A DNA stretch of 64,000 nucleotides from Streptomyces canus (GTDB taxonomy: Bacteria; Actinomycetota; Actinomycetes; Streptomycetales; Streptomycetaceae): positions 6,200,001 through 6,264,000 of the forward strand of contig NZ_CP107989.1 of assembly GCF_041435015.1 (NCBI RefSeq), given 5' to 3'. Under the pieces are notes generated by a model. The model did no database searches, had not been told where the DNA came from, and was given only the letters and a program-made list of their open reading frames with translations. A program made the translations under genes and the position numbers. This document shows, in pieces, positions 24,889-35,288 of the stretch. Within the stretch, counting starts at the first letter, position 1. Every line of letters begins with the position of its first letter.

Positions 24889-25537
24889 GGATCCCCCTCG
24901 GAATGGTCAGCCGTCCGATGAGGACGTACGCGGCATCGAACAGCAGGGCGAGGACGATGATCCCGAGCGTGCCGGCGAGCACCTGGTTGAGCGCGTTCTT
25001 GCTGCCCAGAGAGGCGATGCCGCGGAAGATCTCGTTGCCCAGGCCGGGTCCGGAGGCGTAGGCGGCGATCGCGGCGATGCCCATCAGCATCTGGGTCGAG
25101 ACCCGGATCCCGGTCAGGACCGGCGGCCAGGCGAGCGGCAGCTCGACCCGCACCAGCCGCATCACCCGGGACATCCCGATGCCCCTGGCCGCGTCCACCA
25201 GCGAGGGATCGACCCCGCGCAGCCCGACGATCGCGTTGCGCACGATCGGCAGCAGCCCGTAGAGCGTCAGGGCGATCACCGTGGGCGGTACGCCCAGGCC
25301 CACGGCCGGGATGAGCAGACCGATCATGGCGAGCGAGGGGATGGTCAGAAACATCGAGGTGGCCGTGGTGGCGAGGTTGCCGCCCCACTCGCTCCGATAG
25401 GTGACGACCCCGATCAGCACCCCGAGCACCGTCGCCACGACCATGCACTGGAAGACGACGCTCGCGTGCTGGTAGGCGTCCGTGAGCAGCTGCTGGTGGC
25501 GGTTGCCGAGGTACTCCCAGAAGCTCACACGGCTCAC
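24881..25537 (-). CDS. Osmoprotectant ABC transporter permease (second subunit)
   Basis: The 218-residue protein has five to six membrane helices and the EAA-type loop GIGMSRVMRLVRVELPLA (about residues 120-137). I chose GTG 25537; GTG 25528 is three codons inside and equally possible. It overlaps the ATPase start by eight bases and lies 13 bp after the AsnC gene, so regulator and transporter may share a transcript. Confidence 0.87.
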   Translation of the reverse strand: MSRVSFWEYLGNRHQQLLTDAYQHASVVFQCMVVATVLGVLIGVVTYRSEWGGNLATTATSMFLTIPSLAMIGLLIPAVGLGVPPTVIALTLYGLLPIVRNAIVGLRGVDPSLVDAARGIGMSRVMRLVRVELPLAWPPVLTGIRVSTQMLMGIAAIAAYASGPGLGNEIFRGIASLGSKNALNQVLAGTLGIIVLALLFDAAYVLIGRLTIPRGIRA

Positions 25538-25550
25538 CCCACGGTCGCGG

Positions 25551-26030
25551 TCAGGTCCTCGCCGAGTCCTCCGCCGCCTGCTCCACCAGCGGGATGATCC
25601 GCAGCGGAACCGGGTTCTCCATGACGATCGCGGTGGCGGCCCGGACGATCCCATCGAAACCGACAACCCGGTCGATCACACGTTGGAGATCGGCGTTGGA
25701 CCGGGCCACGAGGCGGCACAGCATGTCCCCGCTGCCGGTGGTGGTGTGCAGCTCCAGGACCTCCGGAACGGTGGCCAAATGCGCCCGTACGTCGGCCCCT
25801 TGCCCCTGCCGGATCTGGAGCGTGGCGAACGCGGTCACCGGGTAGCCGAGCGCCGCCGGATCGACCTGCGGACCGAATCCCCGGATGACTCCGTTCGACT
25901 GAAGCCGGTCGAGCCGCGCCTGCACGGTGCCCCGGGCCACCCCCAGCCGCCGGGACATCTCCAGCACCCCGATCCGCGGCTCGCGCGCGAGGAGCACGAT
26001 GATCCGCCCGTCCAGCTCGTCGATCCCCAC
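25551..26030 (-). CDS. Lrp/AsnC-family regulator
   Basis: The 159-residue protein has the AsnC helix-turn-helix (LDGRIIVLLAREPRIGVLEMSRRLGV, about residues 6-31) and the C-terminal RAM ligand-binding domain with the GxGD-like TTGSGDMLCRL. It is divergent from hppD with an operator-like dyad between them. It also directly precedes the betaine transporter genes. It most likely controls hppD (tyrosine catabolism) and may affect the transporter. Confidence 0.88.
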   Translation of the reverse strand: MGIDELDGRIIVLLAREPRIGVLEMSRRLGVARGTVQARLDRLQSNGVIRGFGPQVDPAALGYPVTAFATLQIRQGQGADVRAHLATVPEVLELHTTTGSGDMLCRLVARSNADLQRVIDRVVGFDGIVRAATAIVMENPVPLRIIPLVEQAAEDSART

Positions 26031-26086
26031 CCAGGCCTCCCGGACCAGTGGTCATCCTGTACAGAAAGGCCGCCCGAGCGGCCGTA

Positions 26087-27302
<1,216 letters not shown>

Positions 27303-27341
27303 CCCGAGCCCCTTTCCGCGTCACGCTCGTAGGCTGGCCCC

Positions 27342-27623
27342 ATGGCCAGGATCAATGACGTGGGCGGCACCCAGGGCTTCGGCGCGATCGACACCACCGA
27401 CGACACCGAGCCCTTCCACGCGGACTGGGAGGCGCGGGTGGTCGGGCTCTACAACACCCTGCGCGCACAAGGGATCTTCAACACGAACGAGTTCCGGGAC
27501 ACGATCGAGTCCATGGCGCCGGCGGACTATCTGGCGACCTCGTACTACGAACGCTGGTTCCTGGCGATCTGTTCGCTGCTGGAGCGCAAGGGCGTGATCG
27601 AGCCGGGTGAGCTCGATGACTGA
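27342..27623 (+). CDS. Nitrile hydratase/thiocyanate hydrolase-like beta subunit, N-terminal part
   Basis: The 93-residue protein corresponds to the first domain of nitrile hydratase beta (VGGTQGFGAI, then WEARVVGLYNTL and SYYERWFLAI). In usual nitrile hydratases this is fused to the domain encoded by the next gene. Here, as in thiocyanate hydrolase and toyocamycin nitrile hydratase, the beta subunit is split. It starts the three-gene unit 39 bp after hppD and overlaps the next gene. Confidence 0.82.
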   Translation: MARINDVGGTQGFGAIDTTDDTEPFHADWEARVVGLYNTLRAQGIFNTNEFRDTIESMAPADYLATSYYERWFLAICSLLERKGVIEPGELDD

Positions 27624-27915
27624 CGCGCCCCCCGACCGCTTCCCGCCCGGCACCCGGGTCCGCACCTTTCGCCACGACCCGCCGCACCACACCCGCCTGC
27701 CCCGCTACGCGCGCGGCAAGCGGGGCGTGGTGGTCGAGCCGGAGGGCCCCGACGAACTGCCCGACATCAGCGCGCAGGGCCGCGGCGACGCACCCGTCGA
27801 GCAGATCTACGCCGTCCGCTTCGCGGCCCGTGACCTCTGGGGCGAGGGTGACCACCACGTCGTACTGGACCTGTGGGAGAGCTATCTGGAGGAGGATCAC
27901 GATGACGAGCGGTGA
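27616..27915 (+). CDS. Nitrile hydratase/thiocyanate hydrolase-like beta subunit, C-terminal part
   Basis: The 99-residue protein matches the SH3-like C-terminal domain of nitrile hydratase beta (FPPGTRVRTF, LPRYARGKRGVV, YAVRFAARDLWG). Start ATG 27616 overlaps the previous stop by eight bases and its own stop lies within the next gene. It could also act as the metallochaperone-like activator, whose fold is related; the complete beta motif set favours a structural subunit. Confidence 0.8.
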   Translation: MTDAPPDRFPPGTRVRTFRHDPPHHTRLPRYARGKRGVVVEPEGPDELPDISAQGRGDAPVEQIYAVRFAARDLWGEGDHHVVLDLWESYLEEDHDDER

Positions 27916-28489
27916 CCATCACACCGACGCGACGACCGCCCGGCGGGTACGGCGCCTGGAGACCCTCCTCGAGGAGAAGGGGCTGATCACCGGCGAGCGG
28001 CTGGACGAGGCGATCGACGCGTTCCTCGCGGAGTCCTCGCCGGCGAACGGAGCACGGGTCGTGGCGCGCGCCTGGACCGACGACGCCTACCGGGCCCGGC
28101 TGCTCGCGGACGGCACGGCGGCGGTGCAGGAGCTCGGCCACATGGAGGGCTCGTACCAGCGCCTGAGGGTCGTGGAGAACACCGAGTCCGTCCACAACGT
28201 CATCGTCTGCACCCTGTGCTCCTGCTACCCGCTCCGCCTCCTGGGCCCCTCTCCCAGCTGGTACAAGTCCGAGGCCTACCGCTCCCGCGTGGTCCGCGAA
28301 CCCCGTGCCGTCCTACGGGAGTTCGGCCTCACCCTGCCCGACTCCGTGGACATCGTGGTGTGGGACTCCAGCGCGGAGACCCGCTACATGGTCCTGCCGC
28401 GCAGGCCCCAGGCCACGGAAGGGCTGGACGAGGAGGAACTGGCGGCGCTGGTGACGAGGAACGCCCTCATCGGTACGGCCGCGGTGTGA
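27902..28489 (+). CDS. Cobalt-type nitrile hydratase/thiocyanate hydrolase-like alpha (metal) subunit
   Basis: The 195-residue protein has the metal claw CTLCSC (residues 103-108). The Thr between the first two Cys is the mark of low-spin cobalt enzymes. Further conserved elements are LLGPSPSWYKSEAYRSRVV and ETRYMVLP. It would hydrate a nitrile to an amide or hydrolyse thiocyanate with the two beta fragments. Its 3' end overlaps the convergent TPR gene by 23 bp. No separate activator or amidase gene is nearby. Confidence 0.88.
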   Translation: MTSGDHHTDATTARRVRRLETLLEEKGLITGERLDEAIDAFLAESSPANGARVVARAWTDDAYRARLLADGTAAVQELGHMEGSYQRLRVVENTESVHNVIVCTLCSCYPLRLLGPSPSWYKSEAYRSRVVREPRAVLREFGLTLPDSVDIVVWDSSAETRYMVLPRRPQATEGLDEEELAALVTRNALIGTAAV

Positions 28490-29906
28490 CCGCTTTCGCG
28501 TCCCCCACCGGCAGTCCCTGGTCCGGCACGTCTCCCAGTGCCGCCAACGCCTCCCGCGCCGCCCGCACCCGCGAGGGCGAGAAGTAGGGGTTGATCCGCA
28601 GGGCCTCCTGGAGATGCCGGCGCGCGGGGGCGGGCTGTTCCAGGTCCCGCTCGATCATGCCCAGGTGATAGGCGTACAGCGCGCTGCGCACCCCGCCCCC
28701 GTGCGCCTTGTCCGTCGCGATCCGGGCGTATCGCAGGGCCTCCCGGTCCTCGCCCGCCCGGTGCAGCGCCCACCCCAGCGCGTCCGCCACCGCGATCCCC
28801 GGCTGCCGTCGCCACTCGGCCCTGAGCCGCCGTACGGCGGAAGCCGGGTCACCGTGGTCCGCCTCGAACTGCCCGAGAACCAGCTCCTCGTCCGCTCCGG
28901 ACGCAGAAGCGCTCCGCACCCTCGCCAGCAGCAGGTCGTACTGCACCCGGGCCGCCTGCCCGAGCCCCAGCGACTCGTACAACTCGCCCAGCTCCAGGGC
29001 GTATTGCGGCAGCGGCTGCTTCGCGAGGGCGATCCGGTAGGCGTTCAGGGCCTCCGTCGTGCGGCCCAGCGCCGCGAGGGCCCGCCCCTGCCCGGCCTGC
29101 GCGGCCCACTGGTCGGGGTCGATACGGACCGTCTCCTGGAAGTGCCGCAGCGCGTCCTCGCGGTCGCCGCGCTCCCAGGCGAGCTGCCCGGCCCGCTCCA
29201 GATACTCGGCCCGCTCGGCCGCCGCCCGCGCCCCCGCCGCCGCGTCGGCCAGCTGGACCGCCGCGTCCTCGCGCCAGCCCCGGTCCCGGTACACGGCCGC
29301 CGCACTCGCCCGCACCGCGGGCCCCGACCGCAGCTCCATCAGCCGCTCCAGCGCACCGTGAGCCGCCTTGTAGTCCCCGAGACCCGTGTAGGCGTCGATC
29401 AGCGCCGGATACGTCGTCCACCGCTTCGGCTCCAGGTTCCGCGCCGCCTCACCCCAGGTCAGCGCGGTCCGGAAGTCCCGGCGCGCGTTCGCGAGGACGG
29501 CCAGACCGCCGAGGGCCGCCGCGTTCCTGCGTACCTGCAAGGACGTCCGCAGCGAGCCGTCGGCCTTCGCGTAGAACGCCGTGTCCGCCGTCCGCCGCGC
29601 CTGCTCGACGTATGCCGTCCCGAGCACCGCCCACGACTCGGCGTCCTCGGGATGCCTGCGCAGATGGCTCTCCCGCTCGTCGATCAACGCCGCCAGATCG
29701 GGCAGCGCGGCCGGCACCCCGGCGGCGACCGCCGACAGCGCCTGGGCACCCGGAGCCGGGGCGGGCGAGCGGGTCGCCGGCCGCTCCGGGGGCAGCAGCA
29801 TCAGCGCCGTACCGAGCACCGCGCAGCCCGCGACCGCGGCCAGCACCGCACGCCCGTGCAGCCGGGCCCGTCGGTTCTCCGTGGCTTGGTTCTCCATGGC
29901 GCTCAC
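28467..29906 (-). CDS. TPR-repeat membrane-anchored protein
   Basis: The 479-residue protein has one N-terminal membrane segment (about residues 17-40), then a Pro/Ala linker and about nine tetratricopeptide repeats. It has no catalytic motif. Such proteins build scaffolds at the membrane, exposed to the outside in this topology. GTG 29906 and ATG 29897 are both possible starts. It diverges from the GlcD-like gene and converges with the nitrile hydratase-like set. Confidence 0.75.
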   Translation of the reverse strand: MSAMENQATENRRARLHGRAVLAAVAGCAVLGTALMLLPPERPATRSPAPAPGAQALSAVAAGVPAALPDLAALIDERESHLRRHPEDAESWAVLGTAYVEQARRTADTAFYAKADGSLRTSLQVRRNAAALGGLAVLANARRDFRTALTWGEAARNLEPKRWTTYPALIDAYTGLGDYKAAHGALERLMELRSGPAVRASAAAVYRDRGWREDAAVQLADAAAGARAAAERAEYLERAGQLAWERGDREDALRHFQETVRIDPDQWAAQAGQGRALAALGRTTEALNAYRIALAKQPLPQYALELGELYESLGLGQAARVQYDLLLARVRSASASGADEELVLGQFEADHGDPASAVRRLRAEWRRQPGIAVADALGWALHRAGEDREALRYARIATDKAHGGGVRSALYAYHLGMIERDLEQPAPARRHLQEALRINPYFSPSRVRAAREALAALGDVPDQGLPVGDAKAVTPRPYR

Positions 29907-29995
29907 TGTGCGTCAATACGACGACCACACCCCGGCGCTCGGCAGTCGGCGCTGGTGGGGTTCACACCGATGGCCCCCGGTGCGACGCTGTGATC

Positions 29996-31396
29996 ATGAG
30001 CCGTATCGAAGCCCCCCGCGACGAGGTCACCGGCAACCTCGTCGACCGTCTGCTGAGCGGTCTGCCCGCCGAGGCCGTCCTCGCCGACCCGGACGTCACG
30101 GTCTCCTACGCCAACGACATGGCGAGCTTCTGCCCGGCCGGCACCCCCGCCGTGGTCGTCCTGCCGCGCACGGTCGAGCAGGTCCAGCACGTCATGCGCA
30201 TCGCCACCGAACTGCGCGTCCCGGTCGTCCCCCAGGGCGCCCGCACGGGTCTGTCGGGCGCGGCCAACGCCTCCGACGACTGCATCGTGCTGTCCCTGAC
30301 GAAGATGGACCGGATCCTGGAGATCAACCCGGTCGACCGCATCGCCGTCGTCGAACCCGGCGTCGTCAACGCGACCCTCTCCCGCGCGGTGAACGACCTC
30401 GGCCTCTACTACCCGCCGGACCCCTCCAGCTGGGAGATGTGCACGATCGGCGGCAACATCGGCACCGCGTCCGGCGGGCTGTGCTGTGTGAAGTACGGGG
30501 TGACGGCGGAGTACGTCCTCGGACTGGACGTCGTCCTCGCCGACGGGCGGCTCATGTCCACGGGCCGCCGTACCGCCAAGGGGGTCGCCGGATACGACCT
30601 GACCCGCCTCTTCGTCGGCTCCGAGGGCTCGCTCGGCATCGTCGTGCGGGCGACCCTGGCCCTCAGGCCGAAGCCGCCCGAGCAGCTGGTGCTGGCCGCC
30701 GAGTTCGCCTCCGGGGCCGCCGCCTGCGACGCGGTGTGCCGGATCATGGAGGGCGGGCACGTGCCGTCCCTCCTCGAACTGATGGACCGTACGACGGTCA
30801 AGGCCGTCAACGACCTGGCGCACATGGGACTCCCGGAGACCACCGAGGCCCTCCTCCTCGCGGCCTTCGACACCACGGACCCGGCGGCCGACCTCGCGGC
30901 GGTCGGCGCGCTGTGCGAGGCGGCGGGCGCCTCGCAGGTCGTCCCGGCGGAGGACGCGGCCGAGTCGGAGCTACTGCTCCAGGCCCGCAGGCTCTCCCTC
31001 ACCGCCCTCGAAGCCGTCAAGGGCACCACGATGATCGACGACGTGTGCGTGCCCCGCTCCCGGCTCGCCGAGCTGCTCGAAGGGACCGAGCGGATCGCTG
31101 AGAAACACCAGCTCACCATCGGTGTCGTCGCCCACGCGGGCGACGGCAACACCCACCCCACGGTCTGCTTCGACGCGGCCGACCCCGACGAGTCCCGGCG
31201 CGCCCGCGAGTCCTTCGACGAGATCATGGCCCTCGGCCTGGAACTCGGCGGCACGATCACCGGGGAGCACGGGGTGGGCGTACTGAAGAAGGAGTGGCTG
31301 GCGCGGGAGATCGGCCCGGTGGGGGTGGAGATGCAGCGGGCGGTCAAGGGGGTCTTCGACCCGCTGGGGATCCTGAACCCGGGCAAGCTGTTCTGA
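29996..31396 (+). CDS. FAD-linked oxidase of the glycolate oxidase (GlcD)/D-lactate dehydrogenase type
   Basis: The 466-residue protein has the PCMH-type FAD-binding domain (VVPQGARTGLSGAAN, about residues 80-95; GGNIGTASGGLCCVKYG, about 158) and the C-terminal catalytic cap with GDGNTHP and GGTITGEHGVG. It oxidises a 2-hydroxy acid such as glycolate or D-lactate, transferring electrons to the membrane or a partner protein. The substrate cannot be told. Confidence 0.88.
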   Translation: MSRIEAPRDEVTGNLVDRLLSGLPAEAVLADPDVTVSYANDMASFCPAGTPAVVVLPRTVEQVQHVMRIATELRVPVVPQGARTGLSGAANASDDCIVLSLTKMDRILEINPVDRIAVVEPGVVNATLSRAVNDLGLYYPPDPSSWEMCTIGGNIGTASGGLCCVKYGVTAEYVLGLDVVLADGRLMSTGRRTAKGVAGYDLTRLFVGSEGSLGIVVRATLALRPKPPEQLVLAAEFASGAAACDAVCRIMEGGHVPSLLELMDRTTVKAVNDLAHMGLPETTEALLLAAFDTTDPAADLAAVGALCEAAGASQVVPAEDAAESELLLQARRLSLTALEAVKGTTMIDDVCVPRSRLAELLEGTERIAEKHQLTIGVVAHAGDGNTHPTVCFDAADPDESRRARESFDEIMALGLELGGTITGEHGVGVLKKEWLAREIGPVGVEMQRAVKGVFDPLGILNPGKLF

Positions 31397-31415
31397 TCCG
31401 GTTCCTGCCAGGGGA

Positions 31416-31892
31416 TCACTCTCCGTCCGCCGACTCGTCGCCCGGCCAGGGGTCGCCCAGCCACAGGTCGTCGGCCGGGGTCGGGGCCAGCAGTTCGGCG
31501 AGGCCGTCGTCGATACCGAGCTGCTCCGCCTCGGAGCCCGGGGGGACCACCCTCAGCGTGCGCTCCAGCCAGGACGAGACCTGCGCGGCCGGAGCCTCCA
31601 GAAGGGCGTCGCCGTCGGGGGAGCTCAGCGCCATCAGGACCACACCGCGCCCCGCGACCTTGGTCGGCCACACCCGCACGTCCCCGTGCCCGCACGGGCG
31701 GAACACCCCCTCGACGAGGAGCTCGCGGGCGAAGGTCCAGTGGACGGGGTGGTCCGAACCGACGTGGAAGGTGACGTGGACGGCGAAGGGATCGTCGCTG
31801 CGGTAGCCCAGCCGGGCCGGGACCGGGATGCCGCGCTCGGGCGACAGGATGAGTGTGAGCTCCAGTTCGCGCTCTACCACCGTGCGGTGCAT
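31416..31892 (-). CDS. ssgG: SsgA-like sporulation cell-division regulator, probably SsgG
   Basis: The 158-residue protein matches the SALP family, which is restricted to sporulating actinomycetes: DPFAVHVTFHVG, HWTFARELLVEGVFRPCGHGD and VLMALSSPDGDALLEAPA. The acidic C-terminal tail and position near hppD fit SsgG, which positions septa in aerial hyphae; the paralogue assignment is from recalled gene order in S. coelicolor and is less certain than the family. It diverges from the RDD gene. Confidence 0.78.
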   Translation of the reverse strand: MHRTVVERELELTLILSPERGIPVPARLGYRSDDPFAVHVTFHVGSDHPVHWTFARELLVEGVFRPCGHGDVRVWPTKVAGRGVVLMALSSPDGDALLEAPAAQVSSWLERTLRVVPPGSEAEQLGIDDGLAELLAPTPADDLWLGDPWPGDESADGE

Positions 31893-32155
31893 GGCGTTCG
31901 TTCCTCTCTCGGCTCTCGTCCGGGTCCTGCGGTGGGCCCGTACGAGTGGAGAGGGGGGAGGGGACGGGATCATTACGCGGGTTCGGCGAACTTTTTTCCG
32001 GCCGTGTCGCGGTGGACGTCCCGGCCGGTATCACGGCCGGTGTCGGGTCGTGCTCAAAAGGAGTGGGTCCGGTGGGACTGGCGGTGGGTCTTGCGCCGGT
32101 CTGATAGATGTGGAGCCCCCTCTATTGACCCCCGAGCAGATACGGGACGACGGAC
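31893..32155 (+). promoter_or_regulatory. Divergent gap between ssgG and the RDD gene
   Basis: This 263-bp gap should hold the two promoters. It includes a purine-rich stretch (31945-31972), an AT-rich patch AACTTTTTTCCGG near 31990 and CGGCCGGTATCACGGCCGGTG near 32020. No gene is seen. Confidence 0.35.
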
Positions 32156-33838
32156 ATGAGCGCCCCAACCCCGGCACCCGGTGACGACAGGCCCCGCGAG
32201 GGCTATTACCCGGACCCGTCCATTCCTGGATATGTCCGTTACTGGAACGGTTCCTCGTGGGTGCCGGGCACCAGCCGTCCCGCCCCTGCGGCCGGCGAAC
32301 CGCTCGCGCCACCCGCGGGCGGCGGCCCCGCATCCGCTCAGGTGGAGGAGACGGGCCCGCACTTCTTCGACGAGGACCCGGCCGAGGAAGCCCCGCACCC
32401 CGACACCCAGCACGGCAACCGCCCCGAACCCGCGTCCGCGTGGGGCGCCGACCGGGCCCACCAGGGCGGCTTCGGCGGCGAACAGGACCGCCGGGTGTCG
32501 TGGGGGTCCCCGCAGGACCCCGCGCAGGCTCAGCAGGGTGCCCAGCAGGTGCCGCCGCAGGGAGGTCAGCCCCAGGGGGCCGCACACGGCGGTCAGCAGG
32601 GCGGGACAGGCGGACCTCAGGGTGCTCGGCACGGTGGTGTACCGCAGCAGGGTGGTCCGCGGGGCGCCGACCCGAGGGTGGCCGGTGCCGGCGGGCCCGC
32701 CGACGGTGCCTCCCCGGGCCGGCCGGACGGGCACGCCGCCCGCACCGACGGCACCGCGACGATTCCGCCCGTCGAGCCGGACGAGGACGGCGGCACGCGT
32801 GTCTTCCGCCGGCCCACGGCCGGGTCAGGGGGAGCGGGAGCCGCCCAGCAGTCCGACGACGGGACCATGAAGTTCCGCGCGCTCTCCCCGCGCACGGCGC
32901 AGCAGGGCGGGGGCCCCGGGGCGCAGAACGGAAGCACACAGGGGCCCGCGTACTCGGGCCCCACGGCCCAGGGCGCCCAGCCCGCCGCAGCCGACAGCGG
33001 CGTCGCCCCCACCGGCCCTCAGGGCCCCGGCTTCGGCGCCGGCAAGGCGGCCGCCGAGCGTGCCGCGGCGACCGGTGCCGCAGGCCCTCAGGGTCCCGCC
33101 TCCGCCGCTGCCGCCCCTCTCTCCGGCCCGCAGCAGTCCACCCCCGCCTCCGGCCCGCAGACGGCCCCTCCGGGCGTCCCCCAGCAGAACCCGCAGCAGC
33201 CTCCCACCGCCACTCCCATGAGCCCGGGCCCCGGTGGCGGTCAGCCCTCCTGGGCCCAGCAGGTGCACCGCCTGGCCGGGCCCGACGAGGAGCAGCCCGC
33301 CCCCTGGAAGCCGCCGGTCGAGGACATCTTCCAGGCGGCCGCCCGCCGCCAGGCCGCCGCCAGGCCCGCCGGCCTCGGCAAGCGCCTGGCCGCGCGCCTC
33401 CTCGACACCCTCGTCGTCGGCGCCGTGACCGCCGTCGCCGCCGTCCCTCTCGGCACCAAGGCGGCCGACCACATCAACGAGAAGGTCGACGCGGCCAAGC
33501 TGTCCGGCGAGACCGTGACGGTCTGGCTGCTGGACGGCACCACGTCGGTGTACCTCGGCATCGTGGTCGCCGTGCTCCTCGTCGCCGGTGCCCTGTACGA
33601 GGCGCTGCCCACCGCCAAGTGGGGCCGCACCCTCGGCAAGAAGCTGCTCGGCCTGGAGGTGCGGGACATCGAGGGCCACGAGCCCCCGTCCTTCGCCGGT
33701 GCCCTGCGCCGCTGGCTGGTCTACAGCGTGCCGGGGCTGCTCGGTATCGGCCTCGTGGGCGTCGCGTGGTGCCTGTTCGACCGGCCGTGGCGCCAGTGCT
33801 GGCACGACAAGGCGGCGCATACGTTCGTGGCGGGCTGA
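32156..33838 (+). CDS. RDD-family membrane protein with DUF2510 and long disordered linker
   Basis: The 560-residue protein starts with a DUF2510-type segment (EGYYPDPSIPGYVRYWNGSSW). A Gln/Gly/Pro-rich disordered region follows, about residues 40-390. The RDD domain (GKRLAARLLDTLVVG; two or three helices; GRTLGKKLLGLEV; DRPWRQCWHDKAAHTFV) is at the C-terminus. RDD proteins are membrane proteins of unclear, possibly transport, function. It is the first of two RDD genes in tandem. Confidence 0.85.
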   Translation: MSAPTPAPGDDRPREGYYPDPSIPGYVRYWNGSSWVPGTSRPAPAAGEPLAPPAGGGPASAQVEETGPHFFDEDPAEEAPHPDTQHGNRPEPASAWGADRAHQGGFGGEQDRRVSWGSPQDPAQAQQGAQQVPPQGGQPQGAAHGGQQGGTGGPQGARHGGVPQQGGPRGADPRVAGAGGPADGASPGRPDGHAARTDGTATIPPVEPDEDGGTRVFRRPTAGSGGAGAAQQSDDGTMKFRALSPRTAQQGGGPGAQNGSTQGPAYSGPTAQGAQPAAADSGVAPTGPQGPGFGAGKAAAERAAATGAAGPQGPASAAAAPLSGPQQSTPASGPQTAPPGVPQQNPQQPPTATPMSPGPGGGQPSWAQQVHRLAGPDEEQPAPWKPPVEDIFQAAARRQAAARPAGLGKRLAARLLDTLVVGAVTAVAAVPLGTKAADHINEKVDAAKLSGETVTVWLLDGTTSVYLGIVVAVLLVAGALYEALPTAKWGRTLGKKLLGLEVRDIEGHEPPSFAGALRRWLVYSVPGLLGIGLVGVAWCLFDRPWRQCWHDKAAHTFVAG

Positions 33839-33927
33839 GCCGGTCCCGCGAACGGCGTACAGGATTCGGTACTCCGGACGGCCGCCCGCCGGATGCGGAG
33901 TCGGGGGGTTCGCGGTCGACTCGGGCC

Positions 33928-34554
33928 ATGAGCAGTGAACCGCCTCCCGGCTCCGGACAGCAGCCGCCGGATGACGACCCGTTCAGGAAGCAGCCCCCGC
34001 CCGCCGAGGGCTCGGGATCGCCGTACGGCACGCCGCCGCCGTACGGCGGGAGTCCCCAGGGCGGCGGTGACCCGTACGGCGGTGGTCCCGCCGACCCGCT
34101 GGCCGGCATGCCACCACTGGCACCCAGCGGCCGGCGCACGCTCGCCCGGATCATCGACATGATCATGGTGGCTGTCGTCGTCTGGCTGATCACCTGGGGC
34201 GTCGGGGTCAGCGAGTTCGACGTGAACAGCGACAACATGCAGTACGGCAAGTCACTCGCCCAGTCGGCGCTCGCCGCGGTGCTCTACATCGGCTACGACA
34301 CGATCATGATCACCCGGTCCGGGCAGACGCTCGGCAAGAAGTGGCTCGGCATGCGGGTGGCGAACCTCGACAACGGCTCCACGCCCTCCACGCAGACCAC
34401 GCTGATCCGCTCGGCGGTGCTGTGGATCCCGTTCGCGTTCTGCTGCGCCTGTATCTGGACCGCCATCGCGGGCGGCTGGAGCTACTTCGACAAGCCCTAC
34501 AAGCAGGGCCTGCACGACAAGGCGGCGAAGACGGTGGTGGTCAGCACCACCTGA
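33928..34554 (+). CDS. RDD-family membrane protein
   Basis: The 208-residue protein has a Pro/Gly-rich N-terminus (about residues 1-60) and an RDD domain: GRRTLARIIDMIMVAVVVW, then GQTLGKKWLGMRV and DKPYKQGLHDKAAKTVVV. It follows the longer RDD gene by 89 bp and shares its C-terminal signature, suggesting gene duplication with loss of the linker. Function unknown. Confidence 0.85.
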   Translation: MSSEPPPGSGQQPPDDDPFRKQPPPAEGSGSPYGTPPPYGGSPQGGGDPYGGGPADPLAGMPPLAPSGRRTLARIIDMIMVAVVVWLITWGVGVSEFDVNSDNMQYGKSLAQSALAAVLYIGYDTIMITRSGQTLGKKWLGMRVANLDNGSTPSTQTTLIRSAVLWIPFAFCCACIWTAIAGGWSYFDKPYKQGLHDKAAKTVVVSTT

Positions 34555-34627
34555 CCCGGGCGGCCCCGGACGTCATCCCGGGAGCGCGTTGGGCCGAGCG
34601 GCCGGGACCGTGACGGGGCGGGACCCC

Positions 34628-35010
34628 GGCAGGGCCTGGGCCGCCGAGCTGCCGGCGAGCCGATGGCGATGGCGGCGGGCGCCGCGTCTCGTCCCGGCGA
34701 ACCCGGGGGCGACTCGGCGCGCCGGTGCCGGGACGGTGACGGCGGGACCTGAGTCGTGTCTTCGGGGCCGGCAGGGCCTGGGCCGCCGAGCTGCCGGCGA
34801 GCCGATGGCGATGGCGGCGGGCGCCGCGTCTCGTCCCGGCGAACCCGGGGGCGACTCGGCGCGCCGGTGCCGGGACGGTGACGGCGGGACCTGAGCCGTG
34901 TCTTCGGGGCCGGCAGGGCCCGGACCGCCGAGCAGCCGCCGAGCCGATGGCGAATGCGGCGGGCGCCGCGTCTCGTCCCGGCGAACCCGGGGGCGATCCG
35001 GCGCGCCCGG
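34628..35010. repeat. Three tandem copies of a 142-bp sequence in a convergent gap
   Basis: Copies begin at 34628, 34770 and 34912. The first two are almost identical; the third diverges at several positions and is shortened. Each includes GGCAGGGCCTGGGCCGCC and GTCCCGGCGAACCCGGGG. They fill the 473-bp gap between the RDD gene and the small membrane protein gene, with no credible coding region. Confidence 0.85.
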
Positions 35011-35027
35011 CTCGGCGGACGCGGTGT

Positions 35028-35288
35028 TCAGGCGGCGGTCTTGGAGCTCGTGGCCACGGCAGGTACGGGTTCTTCCGCCGGGTGCTCGGCGGGCCTGCTC
35101 ACCGCGACGACGCGGGACTTGGGCTGTGGCACCGTCATGGCGACCAGCAGGCCGAGGGCGAGCGCGGCGACGGCGATGATCGCGGTCCCCACGGCCGAAC
35201 TCGTCTGTGACAGCAGCAGCATGGCGAGCGTCGAGAAGATGACGGTGATCGAACCGTAGGCGATCTGTGCGGCAGTCGGACGCGGCAT
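35028..35288 (-). CDS. Small two-helix membrane protein
   Basis: The 86-residue protein has two membrane segments at about residues 10-28 and 33-52 and a Pro/Ala-rich tail. ATG 35288 was chosen over upstream starts because the upstream frame is not conserved in character. It diverges from the M6 protease. No family with known function is recognised. Confidence 0.65.
   Translation of the reverse strand: MPRPTAAQIAYGSITVIFSTLAMLLLSQTSSAVGTAIIAVAALALGLLVAMTVPQPKSRVVAVSRPAEHPAEEPVPAVATSSKTAA

Noticed and set aside
34589..35259. Plus-strand open frames in the 142-bp repeats
   Set aside because: They are Arg/Ala/Gly-rich, lack ribosome-binding sites and arise from repeat periodicity.
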